Below, piece by piece: positions 1-9,352 of a DNA stretch of 64,000 nt. The position numbers and the translations under genes were made by a program. Where the stretch lies: contig NZ_CP126268.1 of the NCBI RefSeq assembly GCF_003234795.2, forward strand, positions 744,001-808,000, in the 5' to 3' direction. Source of the stretch: Curtobacterium sp. MCLR17_032. GTDB lineage: Bacteria > Actinomycetota > Actinomycetes > Actinomycetales > Microbacteriaceae. The notes beneath the pieces are model-generated. The model searched no databases, was not told the origin of the DNA, and was given only the letters and a program-made list of their open reading frames with translations. Each line of letters begins with the position of its first letter. Position 1 is the first letter of the stretch.

Positions 1-2
1 CT

Positions 3-926
3 GGGTACGCGTCCAACGGGTCGCTCCTCGCCTACGGCAACGACCTGAAGAACAAGAGCGACTTCTACCCGACCCTGACGAAGTCCTTCACCGAGGACGG
101 ACAGCTGTACTGCGCACCGAAGGACTTCTCCACGCTGGCGCTGTTCATCAACACCGACGACTGGAAAGCCGCCGGACTCACCGACTCCGACATCCCGAAG
201 ACGTGGGACCAGCTGAAGAGCGTCTCCGAGAAGCTCACCCAGGATGGTCGGGTTGGTCTGGCGATGAGCCCGCAGTGGGAACGGCTCGGGGCCTTCATGC
301 AGCAGGCCGGCGGTGGGTTGACCAACAGCGACCAGACGAAGGCGACGGTGGACTCCGCCGCGAACGCGAAGGCGCTCAACTACGCGAAGGGACTCCTCAA
401 CGACGGGTCGATGAAGTTCTCCAGCGACCTAGGCGAGAGCTGGGGCGGTGACGCGTTCGGGAAGAACAAGACCGCGATGACCGTCGAAGGAAACTGGCTC
501 ACCGGTGCGATGGCTTCGAGCTACCCGAGCGTGAAGTACAAGGTGGTTGAGCTCCCGGAGGGTCCGAAGGGCGCAGGCACCCTGCAGTTCACGAACTGCT
601 GGGGTATCGCGAAGGCATCGAAGAACCAGAAGGCCGCGCTCTCGTTCGTCGAGAAGATGACCAGCACCGATCAGCAGCTCACCTTCGCGAAGGAGTACGG
701 CGTGATGCCGTCCGTGCAGTCGGCGGCATCCGAGTGGAAGAAGCAGTACCCGCAGTACGCCGCGTTCCTCGATGAAGCGGGCAGCGCACGAGGCATCCCG
801 AACAAGCCGGGGACCGCGGACGTCATCGCCGACTTCGACTCAAAGCTCGGATCGTTGAAGACGACCGACGTGAACACGCTGCTCGAGGGTGTTCAGAAGA
901 ACATGACCTCCGCGCTGAAGGGCTGA
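3..926 (+). CDS. Sugar ABC transporter substrate-binding protein (C-terminal part)
   Basis: The window opens inside this gene; about 307 residues are visible and the signal peptide and lipobox lie upstream. It is the extracellular binding component of a CUT1-type carbohydrate importer (family 1 solute-binding proteins). Visible family features are the hinge-region pattern with TWDQLKSVSEKLT, an aromatic-rich ligand lobe (SPQWERLGAF, ESWGG, GNWLTG) and the late segment GIAKASKNQKAALSFVEKM, typical of maltose and oligosaccharide binders. The stop is 4 bp before the GTG start of the first permease, so it is the upstream gene of the same operon. The substrate cannot be read from sequence; the neighbouring glucosidase and phosphorylase suggest an alpha-glucoside. 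Confidence 0.9.
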   Translation, partial: GYASNGSLLAYGNDLKNKSDFYPTLTKSFTEDGQLYCAPKDFSTLALFINTDDWKAAGLTDSDIPKTWDQLKSVSEKLTQDGRVGLAMSPQWERLGAFMQQAGGGLTNSDQTKATVDSAANAKALNYAKGLLNDGSMKFSSDLGESWGGDAFGKNKTAMTVEGNWLTGAMASSYPSVKYKVVELPEGPKGAGTLQFTNCWGIAKASKNQKAALSFVEKMTSTDQQLTFAKEYGVMPSVQSAASEWKKQYPQYAAFLDEAGSARGIPNKPGTADVIADFDSKLGSLKTTDVNTLLEGVQKNMTSALKG

Positions 927-930
927 CCCA

Positions 931-1971
931 GTGTCCCGCAAGAACCGAGCCGAGAACATCTCGGGCTGGCTGTTCACCGCTCCGACGGTGATCGTCCTCG
1001 GACTGTTCCTCGCCGTCCCAGTCCTCATGGCAGCTTGGGTCAGCGTCTCCGACTGGCATGGCGTTGGCAGCCCGTTCTCCTCGGACGTGAACTTCGTCGG
1101 GGCGCAGAACTACGCCAAGATCCTCGGCGGGGGAGGGCTCGACGAGCAGAACTTCGGCACGGCTCTGCGGAACAACTTCTACTACGTCCTCTTTGTTGTC
1201 CCACTCCAGACCGCGGTTGCGCTCGGCCTGGCCGTTCTTGTCAACGGCCGGGCCCTGCGCGGGCGGGGGTTCTTCCGCACCGCGTTCTACTTCCCGTCGG
1301 TCACCAGCTCAGTGGCGATCACCGTCCTGTGGCTGTTCCTGTTCTCCTCCACCGGAGCGGTGAACAAGATCCTCAGCTGGATCGGCGTCAACGGACCGAA
1401 CTGGTTCAATGAACCCACTGGCATCTTCCACATCGGCGCGGGCAACCCGCCGGCGTTCATGGCGAACAACACCCTCCTGGGGATCTCCTGGTGGGAGTGG
1501 ACCGCCGGACCATCGGTTGCGATGAGCGCGTTCATCATGCTCGCCATCTTCACCACCAGCGGCACGTTCATGCTGCTTTTCATCGCAGCCCTGCAGAACC
1601 TCTCGGCTGAGGTGACCGAGGCCGCCATGATCGATGGCGCTGGAGCGTGGGCGCGGTTCTGGCGAATCACCCTCCCGCAGCTGCGACCGACCCTGTTCAC
1701 CGTGCTGACCCTCGGATTGATCGGCACCTGGCAGATCTTCGACCAGATCTACACCGGCACGAAGGGTGCCCCTGCGAACACGACACTCACCCCGGCGTAC
1801 CTGTCGTACACGTCGGCGTTCACCAGCCAGCAGTGGGGCGTCGGCGCAGCGATCGCGTTCATCCTCTTCGGGATCATCGTGATCTTCACCCTGCTGCAGC
1901 GCTTCGTGCTCCGTGAGCGCCCGGTGTCCCGGCGTCGGATGCGATGGATCGAGAAAGGAACCGTCCGATGA
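931..1971 (+). CDS. Sugar ABC transporter permease, MalF type
   Basis: A 346-aa inner-membrane permease of the CUT1 family. It starts at GTG, with an AAGGG box about 8 nt upstream inside the end of the binding-protein gene. Six hydrophobic segments are visible, and the EAA-loop that contacts the ATPase is recognisable as AAMIDGAGAWARFWRITLP near residues 230-248. It would form a heterodimer with the next gene. No ATPase gene is present in this operon, as is usual for CUT1 systems that share an MsiK-type ATPase in actinobacteria; that last point is family knowledge. The gene ends in an ATGA overlap with the second permease. Confidence 0.93.
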   Translation: MSRKNRAENISGWLFTAPTVIVLGLFLAVPVLMAAWVSVSDWHGVGSPFSSDVNFVGAQNYAKILGGGGLDEQNFGTALRNNFYYVLFVVPLQTAVALGLAVLVNGRALRGRGFFRTAFYFPSVTSSVAITVLWLFLFSSTGAVNKILSWIGVNGPNWFNEPTGIFHIGAGNPPAFMANNTLLGISWWEWTAGPSVAMSAFIMLAIFTTSGTFMLLFIAALQNLSAEVTEAAMIDGAGAWARFWRITLPQLRPTLFTVLTLGLIGTWQIFDQIYTGTKGAPANTTLTPAYLSYTSAFTSQQWGVGAAIAFILFGIIVIFTLLQRFVLRERPVSRRRMRWIEKGTVR

Positions 1972-2879
1972 GCACGAGCACCTTCCAAGAAGACGCAGGA
2001 CCGGACCTCCGCACCGTCGCCATCGTTCAAGGGCCACGGGCTGACCGAGCTCGCCGCCGTCTCACTGGCCGCGGGATGCTCCTGATCGCCATCGGTGCTG
2101 TGATCGCAGCGATCTACTTGCTGCCGTTCTACGTCGCCATCGCCAACTCGTTCAAGACGGATCAGGACGCGTCCATCCACCCGTTGTCGTTACCGACGAC
2201 CTGGACTGCAGCGGCGTTCGAGACGCTGTTCTCGAACTCGGACTTCGGGATCTGGGCGATGAACTCCGCGATCGTCGCCGTATGCGTAACGGCGGGCCGG
2301 ATCTTCTTCGACTCGCTCGCCGGTTACGCGCTCGCCAGACTCAGCTTCCCCGGCCGGAAAGCCGTCTTCGCCGCGCTGATCGCCGTCATGGCGGTCCCCG
2401 GAGTCGTCCTGCTCATCCCGACCTTCCTCGTCATCAACCAACTGGGGATCTACGACTCCTACGCCGGCATGATCGTCCCGCTGCTCGTCGACGCAGCAGG
2501 GGTGTTCATCATGAAGAACTTCTTCGAATCAATCCCAGCCAGCGTCGAAGAGCAAGCAAAAATCGACGGCGCCGGCACGTTCCGGACGTTCTGGTCGATC
2601 GTGCTGCCGATGGCACGCCCAGCGGTCGTCACCATCACGATCCTGTCGTTCCAGGGCTCCTGGAACGAGCTGTCCCACTTCATCGTGTCCGCATCCTCGC
2701 CGAATCTGACGACCTTGACCAAGGGCGTGGCCTCACTCGCATCCGGCGCGCTCAGCGCCGGGAACCAGTACCCAATCAAGCTCGCGGCGGCGTTCGTCAT
2801 GACGATCCCCGTCGCGGTCGCGTTCTTCATCTTCCAGAAACGGATCATGAACTCCAGCGACGGCGCGGTCAAGGAATGA
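1968..2879 (+). CDS. Sugar ABC transporter permease, MalG type
   Basis: A 303-aa permease. I start it at the ATG overlapping the previous stop (ATGA), because GAAAGGA sits just upstream; an in-frame ATG 24 nt earlier lacks this support. The N-terminus is about 40 hydrophilic residues, then a first membrane helix (MLLIAIGAVIAAIYLLPFY). The EAA-loop EEQAKIDGAGTFRTFWSIVL and the C-terminal NSSDGAVKE tail are typical of the MalG/LacG half. It pairs with the upstream MalF-type subunit to import the sugar delivered by the binding protein. Confidence 0.93.
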   Translation: MSTSTFQEDAGPDLRTVAIVQGPRADRARRRLTGRGMLLIAIGAVIAAIYLLPFYVAIANSFKTDQDASIHPLSLPTTWTAAAFETLFSNSDFGIWAMNSAIVAVCVTAGRIFFDSLAGYALARLSFPGRKAVFAALIAVMAVPGVVLLIPTFLVINQLGIYDSYAGMIVPLLVDAAGVFIMKNFFESIPASVEEQAKIDGAGTFRTFWSIVLPMARPAVVTITILSFQGSWNELSHFIVSASSPNLTTLTKGVASLASGALSAGNQYPIKLAAAFVMTIPVAVAFFIFQKRIMNSSDGAVKE

Positions 2880-2880
2880 A

Positions 2881-3702
2881 GTGGCGACGATGACCGCGTC
2901 AGAACCGACCATTCTTGCCACCTGTGGAGGTTTACTCCCCGGCGAGTGGGACGAGTCGGTGTACGGGCCGCTGCTCTTCGAAGCCATCCGCCACGCACGG
3001 GTCCCGGCGGGCCAGGCCCCTCGGGTCTTGCATGTCAACACGGCCGGCGGCGACCAGCGAACCATCGAGGGCGCGGAACTCGCCGCAGCCCGAGCCGTTG
3101 GCGTCGACGCGCGGCACCTTCGCCTCTTCGGCCGACCGAACGTGCCGTCGTTGCGGGACACCGTCCTCGAAGCGGACGTTGTATGGGTCTCCGGCGGGTC
3201 ACTCGTGAATCTGCTGGCGGTCTGGCGCGCTCACCGGCTCGACGACGTCCTCCGCGAAGCGTGGGAAGCCGGGGTCGTCCTCGCGGGCGGCTCAGCAGGA
3301 GCGCTGTGCTGGCACACCGGCGGGGTAACCCAGAGCTTCGGTCCGACGCCCACTGCGGTTGCCGACGGCCTGGGATTCGTCTGCAACTCCCTCGGCGTAC
3401 ACACCGACTCCGACCCGAACCGCTCGCCCGCGTTCCACGCTGCGATCGCTGACGGAACGTTAGCGGAGGGCATCGAGATCGACGAAGGAGTCGGCGTCCT
3501 CTACCGCGGCCACCCGGCGACCTTCGTAGAGGCGGTCAGCGACCACGACGGCGGCCGGGCGATCCGGATCAGCCGCGACTCGAATCGCTCGCGAGCTACA
3601 CCTCTCAACGTGCGCCGCCTGCCCGACGCGCCGACCCTCCAGCCCACGTGGCGCCCCACGTGGATCTCGTCCCCCGACCTCACCGACGAGGAGACCCCAT
3701 GA
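2881..3702 (+). CDS. Peptidase E-like (S51 family) serine hydrolase
   Basis: A 273-aa protein starting at GTG one base after the permease stop (ATG at 2890 is an alternative). It resembles the S51 family (dipeptidase E and cyanophycinase-like) with a class-I glutamine-amidotransferase-like fold. The nucleophile elbow is AGGSAGALCW, placing the catalytic Ser near residue 138, preceded by the WVSGGSLVNLLAVW segment usual in this family. A catalytic His is expected in the CNSLGVHTDSDPNR region. S51 enzymes cleave short Asp-containing peptides in the cytoplasm. Its place inside a sugar operon, overlapping the next gene by ATGA, is unexpected for that role, so the true substrate may differ. Confidence 0.82.
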   Translation: MATMTASEPTILATCGGLLPGEWDESVYGPLLFEAIRHARVPAGQAPRVLHVNTAGGDQRTIEGAELAAARAVGVDARHLRLFGRPNVPSLRDTVLEADVVWVSGGSLVNLLAVWRAHRLDDVLREAWEAGVVLAGGSAGALCWHTGGVTQSFGPTPTAVADGLGFVCNSLGVHTDSDPNRSPAFHAAIADGTLAEGIEIDEGVGVLYRGHPATFVEAVSDHDGGRAIRISRDSNRSRATPLNVRRLPDAPTLQPTWRPTWISSPDLTDEETP

Positions 3703-5609
3703 CCACCGTCCTGAGCACCACCACCGAGCACGCCGCCCCGACCGTCCCACTGCAGCCGCTTCTCCACGACGAAGTCGCCATCATCGCGGCTCCCACACAA
3801 GCGTGGTCGGGCCAAGACGGTGGTATCGGTGCGAACCCCGTCCACGGGTATTGGACTGGCGATCAACGGTTCGTCTCAGCGATCCACATCGAGATCTCCG
3901 GGACGGAGATCGAATCCATCGTTACTGTCCCGAGTTCCGCACGCGAGGCCGTGTTCAGCAGTCTCCTCCGCGGCCTCGACCAAGCCGGAGCAGATCCCGA
4001 CGTCCGCCTCGACCGTCGTCGCAGCGTCCGCATCGACGGGGTCACCGAGCAGCTGCAGATCACCGACCGCCACACTGAACCCAATACCGTCGGCGACCCA
4101 CTCACTGTGACGGTGCGGCTGACGCCCGACGCCGCGAACATGGACGCTGTTAAAGCTGGCGCCGGCCGCGAACCAGTCCACGCGAATACAAGCGGTATGG
4201 GAGCCTCCTGGAACGCGGGGTCCGCCCGCATCTGGTTGGACGCGCCGGGCGCCGTTACCACCGTCGATGGCGACGACATCGTCCTCGAGTGGGAGATCCG
4301 ACGCGGACGCACCATCGAAGTGCGATGGGACTGCACCATAGAAGCACCCGACGCGGTGGTCGCTGGTGTCACCACACCACGACCGTTCGACGCCCCCGAA
4401 GGAGTCGAAGACGACCGCCTTCGCCGCTGGCTTGACCGCGCAACCGACGACCTCGACGCACTGCGCCTTGCGCGCCCCGAAGGCGAGTTTCTCGCCGCGG
4501 GATCTCCGTGGTTCTTCACGCTCTTCGGACGCGATTCCATCTGGGCTGCCCGTTTCCTGCTGCCCGTCGACACCAGCATCGCTGGCAGCACATTGCGTGT
4601 TCTCGCAGCCTTGCAGGGACAGAAGTCTGACCCGGCTACGGCTGAGCAGCCCGGCAAGATCATGCACGAACTCCGACAGGCATCCCTCCCCATCGACAAC
4701 GAAGAGATCTCCCTTCCGCCGTTGTACTACGGCACCGTGGATGCGACTGCGCTGTGGATCTGTCTCCTCCACGACACCTGGCGCGCAGGCCTTCCCGACG
4801 ACGAGGTGCGTGCACTCCTACCGTCGCTTGAAGCGGCCCTGGCCTGGATGCGGGACTATGGAGACGCAGACGGGGACGGCCTGCTCGAGTACGTCGACGA
4901 GTCCGGTCGTGGTCTTGCCAACCAGGGCTGGAAAGACTCCGGTGACAGTGTGCAGTGGCGCGACGGACGGCTTGCAGACGGGCCGATCGCGCTCTGCGAA
5001 GTGCAAGGCTATGCGTACGAAGCGGCCGTGCACGGTGCCGACCTGCTGGACGCCTTCGGCGTTGACGGGGGTGCCGATTGGCGTGCATGGGCGCAGCGGC
5101 TCGCTGGCCGCTTCCGGGACACGTTCTGGGTGTCGGACAGCATCGGGTCGTATCCCGCTATCGCACTCGACGTCAACAAGCAGCCGGTGGATTCGGCAAC
5201 CAGCAACATCGGTCATTTGCTCGGCACAGGGCTGCTATCCGAGTCGGAGGAGGCCGTTATCGCCGCGCGAGTCATCGCACCCGACATGGCAAGCGGTTAT
5301 GGGCTGCGCACCCTGTCAACGACGGCGGCCGGGTACTGGCCCTTGAGCTATCACGGTGGCTCGGTTTGGACGCATGACACCGCCGTGGTCATCGCCGGTC
5401 TGACACGGTCAGGGCACCACGCGGCAGCGCGTGAGCTTGCCGGTCAGCTGCTCGCCGCCGCCGTGGCGTTCGACTTCCGGATGCCGGAGCTGCACGCGGG
5501 CGATGCTGCAATCGACGTCGCTCGGCCTGCGCCCTACCCGGCGGCGTGCCGACCCCAGGCGTGGAGCGCCGCCGCAGCGTTCCCAGTCTGGATTGCGCTG
5601 CAGCACTAA
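3699..5609 (+). CDS. Glycogen-debranching-like amylo-alpha-1,6-glucosidase
   Basis: A 636-aa enzyme. The start is the ATG in the ATGA overlap with the peptidase gene; a longer reading from 3648 has no such support. Residues 15-230 form an N-terminal beta-rich domain of the glycogen-debranching N-terminal type (IGANPVHGYWTGDQRFVS). Residues 255-630 form an (alpha/alpha)6 barrel of the amylo-1,6-glucosidase type, with SPWFFTLFGRDSIWAARFLL, KDSGDSVQWRDG and EVQGYAYEAA marking the active-site rim. Acidic residues in the RDS and KDSGD motifs are probably catalytic. It has no signal peptide, so it should act in the cytoplasm on sugar imported by the upstream transporter. Exact linkage specificity is not deducible. 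Confidence 0.85.
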   Translation: MTTVLSTTTEHAAPTVPLQPLLHDEVAIIAAPTQAWSGQDGGIGANPVHGYWTGDQRFVSAIHIEISGTEIESIVTVPSSAREAVFSSLLRGLDQAGADPDVRLDRRRSVRIDGVTEQLQITDRHTEPNTVGDPLTVTVRLTPDAANMDAVKAGAGREPVHANTSGMGASWNAGSARIWLDAPGAVTTVDGDDIVLEWEIRRGRTIEVRWDCTIEAPDAVVAGVTTPRPFDAPEGVEDDRLRRWLDRATDDLDALRLARPEGEFLAAGSPWFFTLFGRDSIWAARFLLPVDTSIAGSTLRVLAALQGQKSDPATAEQPGKIMHELRQASLPIDNEEISLPPLYYGTVDATALWICLLHDTWRAGLPDDEVRALLPSLEAALAWMRDYGDADGDGLLEYVDESGRGLANQGWKDSGDSVQWRDGRLADGPIALCEVQGYAYEAAVHGADLLDAFGVDGGADWRAWAQRLAGRFRDTFWVSDSIGSYPAIALDVNKQPVDSATSNIGHLLGTGLLSESEEAVIAARVIAPDMASGYGLRTLSTTAAGYWPLSYHGGSVWTHDTAVVIAGLTRSGHHAAARELAGQLLAAAVAFDFRMPELHAGDAAIDVARPAPYPAACRPQAWSAAAAFPVWIALQH

Positions 5610-5675
5610 CAAGCTCGCTCGCATATGCCGCAGCCCGCAGTTCAACCCCTTCAACCCCGACAGGAGCACCCCACG

Positions 5676-6131
5676 TTGGCCATCCGTGACGGCGGACTCG
5701 AGACTCTGCCCGTGCAACAGATGCTTGCCGACCACCTCGCCGATATGAACGCGACATCACCCGCCGAATCGATGCATGCGTTGAACCTTGATGCGCTCCG
5801 CGGTCCAGGGATGCGCTTCTTCTCGGCGTGGGACGGCGGCACCGTCCTCGGCTGCGCTGCACTGAAGACGCTGAACGATGACGCCGTTGAGTTGAAGTCG
5901 ATGCGCACCGCGGAGGTAGCTCGCGGGCAAGGGGTCGGTGGGGCCATGCTGCAGCACGTGATCGAGCAGGCTCGTTCCCGAGGCGCTAGGCGGATGCTGC
6001 TCGAGACGGGCGCACCCGACTTTTTCGCTCCGGCACGCCGGCTTTACCAGCGGCACGGGTTCACCCCGCGTGGACCATTCGCCGACTATGTCGACGATCC
6101 ATTGGCGTGCTACTTCGAACTGACGCTCTGA
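5676..6131 (+). CDS. GNAT family N-acetyltransferase
   Basis: About 151 aa. I choose the TTG at 5676 because AGGAG lies 9 nt upstream; an ATG at 5625 is in frame but has no ribosome site and would add a low-complexity Gln/Pro leader. The acetyl-CoA loop is visible as ARGQGVGGAMLQ, preceded by ELKSMRT (strand 4) and followed by LLETGAPDFFAPARRLYQRHGF. The latter is typical of small single-domain acetyltransferases resembling B. subtilis YsnE. The substrate is unknown. It follows the glucosidase by 66 bp and may be cotranscribed. Confidence 0.85.
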   Translation: MAIRDGGLETLPVQQMLADHLADMNATSPAESMHALNLDALRGPGMRFFSAWDGGTVLGCAALKTLNDDAVELKSMRTAEVARGQGVGGAMLQHVIEQARSRGARRMLLETGAPDFFAPARRLYQRHGFTPRGPFADYVDDPLACYFELTL

Positions 6132-6445
6132 TCTGCTCGTGCGGAGACGTAAGCGATGTGTCGAACGAACGTTCCTTCGTGTGCTGCGAACCAGTGAAAC
6201 GATGCGCGCATCACCGATGGTGTACCTGGTTACGCAGCACACGGTCAACGTGTGGCCCTTGACCGCCTCTTTGCCTGCCGGCCGCTTGCCACCCGGTCGT
6301 GCACCGGTGCGCGTGCGGAAGTCTCGGGCTGAAAGGCAGATCGCAACAGCCGAGGCCATCGCCCGAATCGGTTCGAAGCCCCAGCACGGGGATCTGCAGT
6401 TCTACTGCGTATCCCCGTTCGCGTTGTAAGACAGAGGAAAGCCAC
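6132..6445 (+). other. Intergenic region, 314 bp, with a GAACGTTC palindrome
   Basis: I see no convincing gene here; one 96-codon open frame (6139-6429) has no ribosome site or family resemblance. Near 6160-6175 lies the palindrome GAACGTTC within CGAACGAACGTTCCTTCG, which resembles a TetR-type operator. It lies in the presumed upstream region of the GH65 gene. AGAGGAAA just before 6446 is the ribosome-binding site of that gene. Confidence 0.35.
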
Positions 6446-8956
6446 ATGCGCTCGATTACCTCGGACCCGCTCGACCGCGTCCGCTACCCGATCGACGAGT
6501 GGGCGCTCGTCGAGACCGAGTACGCCCCCGACGAGCAGGGCGTCGCGGAGACGAACTTCGCCGTCGGCAACGGGTACCTGGGCCTCCGCGGCAACCTCGA
6601 CGAGGGCCGTGGCGGCGTCCAGTACGGCACGTACGTCAACGGCTTCCACGAGACGTGGCCGATCCGGCACGCCGAGGACGCGTTCGGGTTCGCCAAGACC
6701 GGGCAGACCATCATCAACGCGCCCGACGCGAAGGTCATCCGCCTGTACGTCGACGACGAGCCGCTCGTCCTGGCCGAGGCCGACATCCTGTGGCACACCC
6801 GGCGCCTCGACTTCCGCGGCGGGTACCTGTACCGCGAGACGGAGTGGTCGACGCCGTCCGGCAAGCGGGTGCTGATCCGCTCCCGCCGGCTGGTGTCCTT
6901 CACCGACCGGCACCTGGCGGTCATCGACTACGAGGTGACCGTGCTCGACGCGGACGCCTCGCTCCTGCTGTCGAGCCAGATCCTGAACCGCCAGGACGTC
7001 CAGGACGAGTACCACGCGGGCATGCGCGCCGCCGCGAACGCCTTCGACCCGCGCAAGGCCGAGGCGTTCACGGAGCGGGTGCTCGAGCCGAAGCTGAAGC
7101 GCAGCACCGGCGGCCGTTCCCTGCTGGGCTACCAGGCGGCGAGCTCGGGCATGACCATCTGCGTCGGCGTGGAGCACCACCTCGAGACCGACAACTCGTG
7201 GGACGAGTCGTCCTCGATCGAGGACGACCTCGCCAAGCACGTCTACCGCGTGCAGGCGAAGGCCGGTGTGCCGATCCGGCTCGTGAAGAACATCGTCTAC
7301 CACACCTCGCGCGGCGTCCCCGTGCGGGAGCTCGCGGACCGCTGCGACCGCACGCTGGACCGCGCGCACGCCGAGTCCGTCGACGAGGTCTTCGCCGCGC
7401 AGCGCGCGTGGATGGACGACTACTGGGCGCGCAGCGACGTCGAGGTGGCCGGCAAGCCGGACGTGCAGCAGGCGGTGCGCTGGAACCTGTTCATGCTCGC
7501 GCAGGCGACGGCCCGGACCGACGGGCACGGCATCGCGGCGAAGGGCGTCACCGGGTCCGGGTACGGCGGGCACTACTTCTGGGACATGGAGATCTACGTC
7601 CTGCCGTTCCTGTCCTACACGGCACCGATCGCCGCCCGGAACGCGCTGCGCTTCCGGTACAACATGCTCGACGCCGCCCGCTCCCGGGCCCGCGAACTGA
7701 ACCAGCGCGGGGCTCTGTTCCCGTGGCGGACGATCAACGGCGAAGAGTCCTCGGCGTACTACGCCGCCGGTACCGCGCAGTACCACATCGACGCGGACAT
7801 CGCCCACGCGCTCATGCAGTACGTGCGCGCTTCGGGGGACCGCGACTTCCTCAAGCGCGGAGCGATCGACATCCTGGTCGAGACCGCCCGGCTGTGGGCG
7901 GACCTGGGCTTCTGGCGCTCGAACGGCGACAAGAAGTTCCACATCGACGGTGTCACCGGGCCGGACGAGTACACGACGGTCGTCGACGACAACCTCTACA
8001 CGAACGTCATGGCCCGGGCGAACCTGTGGTTCGCCGTCAACGCCTGCCACGAGCTCGCCGCCGACGACCCGGAGGAGTACGGCCGCATGGTCCGGCGCAC
8101 CGGACTCGACCCGGCCGAGGTCGTCGAGTGGGAGCACGCCGCCGAGTCGATGGAGATCCCGTGCGACCCGCACCGCGGCATCCACCCCCAGGACGCCCAG
8201 TTCCTCGACAAGGAGCTCTGGGACCTCGAGAACACGCCCGACTCCAAGCGCCCCCTGCTGCTGCACTACCACCCGCTGGTGATCTACCGGTTCCAGGTGC
8301 TCAAGCAGGCGGACGTCGTGCTCGCGCTGTTCCTGCAGGGTCACGAGTTCACGGCAGCCGAGAAGCGCCGCGACTTCGACTACTACGACGCCCTGACGAC
8401 CGGCGACTCGACCCTGTCCGCGGTCGTCCAGTCGATCATGGCGGCCGAGGTCGGGTACCACGACCTGGCGGCGCAGTACTTCCAGACGGCGCTGTACGTC
8501 GACCTCGCCGACCTGCACGGCAACACCGCGGACGGCGTGCACATCGCCTCGACGGGTGGCATCTGGGGTGCGCTCGTCAACGGCGTCGGCGGCATGCGCG
8601 ACCACGGCGGACGGATGTCGTTCAACCCGCGGCTGCCGAAGGACTGGGACCGCCTGACCTACCGCCTGACGGTGCACGGGTCGCGGATCCGGGTCGACCT
8701 CGAGCAGGACACGCTGACGTTCACGATCGAGCACGGTGAGGGCTTCACCGTGTGGGTCCACAACCAGCAGTGGGACCTCTCCGCCGACCAGCCGACAGTG
8801 GTGCCGCTGCCGCACCAGGGGCCGCGGATGAGCGGGTACGCGCCGACGACCAGCGACATCCAGGGCACGCTGCGGGCGGACGGCTCGGTGATCACCGCGT
8901 CGATCCCCACCATCTTCATCGAGCATGAGTACGAGGTAAATCAGACGAGCGCGTAG
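6446..8956 (+). CDS. GH65 family glycoside phosphorylase (maltose/trehalose/kojibiose type)
   Basis: An 836-aa cytoplasmic enzyme starting at the ATG behind AGAGGAAA. GH65 order is intact: N-terminal beta-sandwich (to about residue 270), linker, (alpha/alpha)6 barrel and C-terminal jelly roll (from about 720). The barrel carries YGGHYFWDMEIYVLPF, LFPWRTINGEE and DGVTGPDEYTTVVDDN; the Glu of GPDEY, residue 508, is the expected general acid. The phosphate-site motif HIASTGGIWGALVNG favours a phosphorylase over a hydrolase. It would split an alpha-glucoside disaccharide with phosphate, releasing glucose and beta-glucose-1-phosphate. The usual partner, beta-phosphoglucomutase, is not adjacent. 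Very GC-rich codon use contrasts with the DNA that follows. Confidence 0.92.
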   Translation: MRSITSDPLDRVRYPIDEWALVETEYAPDEQGVAETNFAVGNGYLGLRGNLDEGRGGVQYGTYVNGFHETWPIRHAEDAFGFAKTGQTIINAPDAKVIRLYVDDEPLVLAEADILWHTRRLDFRGGYLYRETEWSTPSGKRVLIRSRRLVSFTDRHLAVIDYEVTVLDADASLLLSSQILNRQDVQDEYHAGMRAAANAFDPRKAEAFTERVLEPKLKRSTGGRSLLGYQAASSGMTICVGVEHHLETDNSWDESSSIEDDLAKHVYRVQAKAGVPIRLVKNIVYHTSRGVPVRELADRCDRTLDRAHAESVDEVFAAQRAWMDDYWARSDVEVAGKPDVQQAVRWNLFMLAQATARTDGHGIAAKGVTGSGYGGHYFWDMEIYVLPFLSYTAPIAARNALRFRYNMLDAARSRARELNQRGALFPWRTINGEESSAYYAAGTAQYHIDADIAHALMQYVRASGDRDFLKRGAIDILVETARLWADLGFWRSNGDKKFHIDGVTGPDEYTTVVDDNLYTNVMARANLWFAVNACHELAADDPEEYGRMVRRTGLDPAEVVEWEHAAESMEIPCDPHRGIHPQDAQFLDKELWDLENTPDSKRPLLLHYHPLVIYRFQVLKQADVVLALFLQGHEFTAAEKRRDFDYYDALTTGDSTLSAVVQSIMAAEVGYHDLAAQYFQTALYVDLADLHGNTADGVHIASTGGIWGALVNGVGGMRDHGGRMSFNPRLPKDWDRLTYRLTVHGSRIRVDLEQDTLTFTIEHGEGFTVWVHNQQWDLSADQPTVVPLPHQGPRMSGYAPTTSDIQGTLRADGSVITASIPTIFIEHEYEVNQTSA

Positions 8957-9037
8957 CCGTTTCAACAGGCGCGATCCGGCTGAGGGCGCAGATTGCATGA
9001 GCCCGTCAGCCCACGACACCGCAGATAGCTACCGTGA

Positions 9038-9274
9038 CGGTTACTCCGCGAGCACGCGGACCACTTCCACGACACCCTGCAACCACTCCTGGTCGGCAGC
9101 CTCGCCCGCATCGGCCTCCGACCCACTGTCGACCCGGCACTCTTCACCCGCGCAGTCGTGGCAGCACACGTCGGCCGCCGTGAGCCAGAGCGTGCTCCAC
9201 GACGACACCGAACGGGTCCCATTGCCGCGGTCGAGGGCTGCATCCGTGGCCTGACCGAACCGATCCACCCGTAG
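9038..9274 (+). pseudogene. Probable TetR-type regulator remnant (C-terminal ligand domain only)
   Basis: A 78-codon reading frame opens just after a TGA and runs to TAG with no start codon or DNA-binding domain. The translation (ADHFHDTLQPLLVGSLARIG, then VDPALFTRAVVAAHVGRREP and IRGLTEPIHP) reads like the last third of a TetR/AcrR ligand-binding domain. The HTH half is gone, so the gene is broken. It sits between the GH65 gene and the M28-like gene. Moderate confidence because only the general pattern of C-terminal TetR helices is available. Confidence 0.4.
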
Positions 9275-9352
9275 GAGATCGCCCGCGCCACCATGAGGTC
9301 GGCACCTCTCTTCAGCTATCACCACGACCAGCACCATCGGAAGGGGAACGTC

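Noticed and set aside
6245..9019. A 924-codon open frame antisense to the GH65 gene
   Set aside because: It is the mirror of a very GC-rich gene with strong codon bias; its composition is Arg/Val/Asp-rich with no family, while the plus strand is a full GH65 protein.
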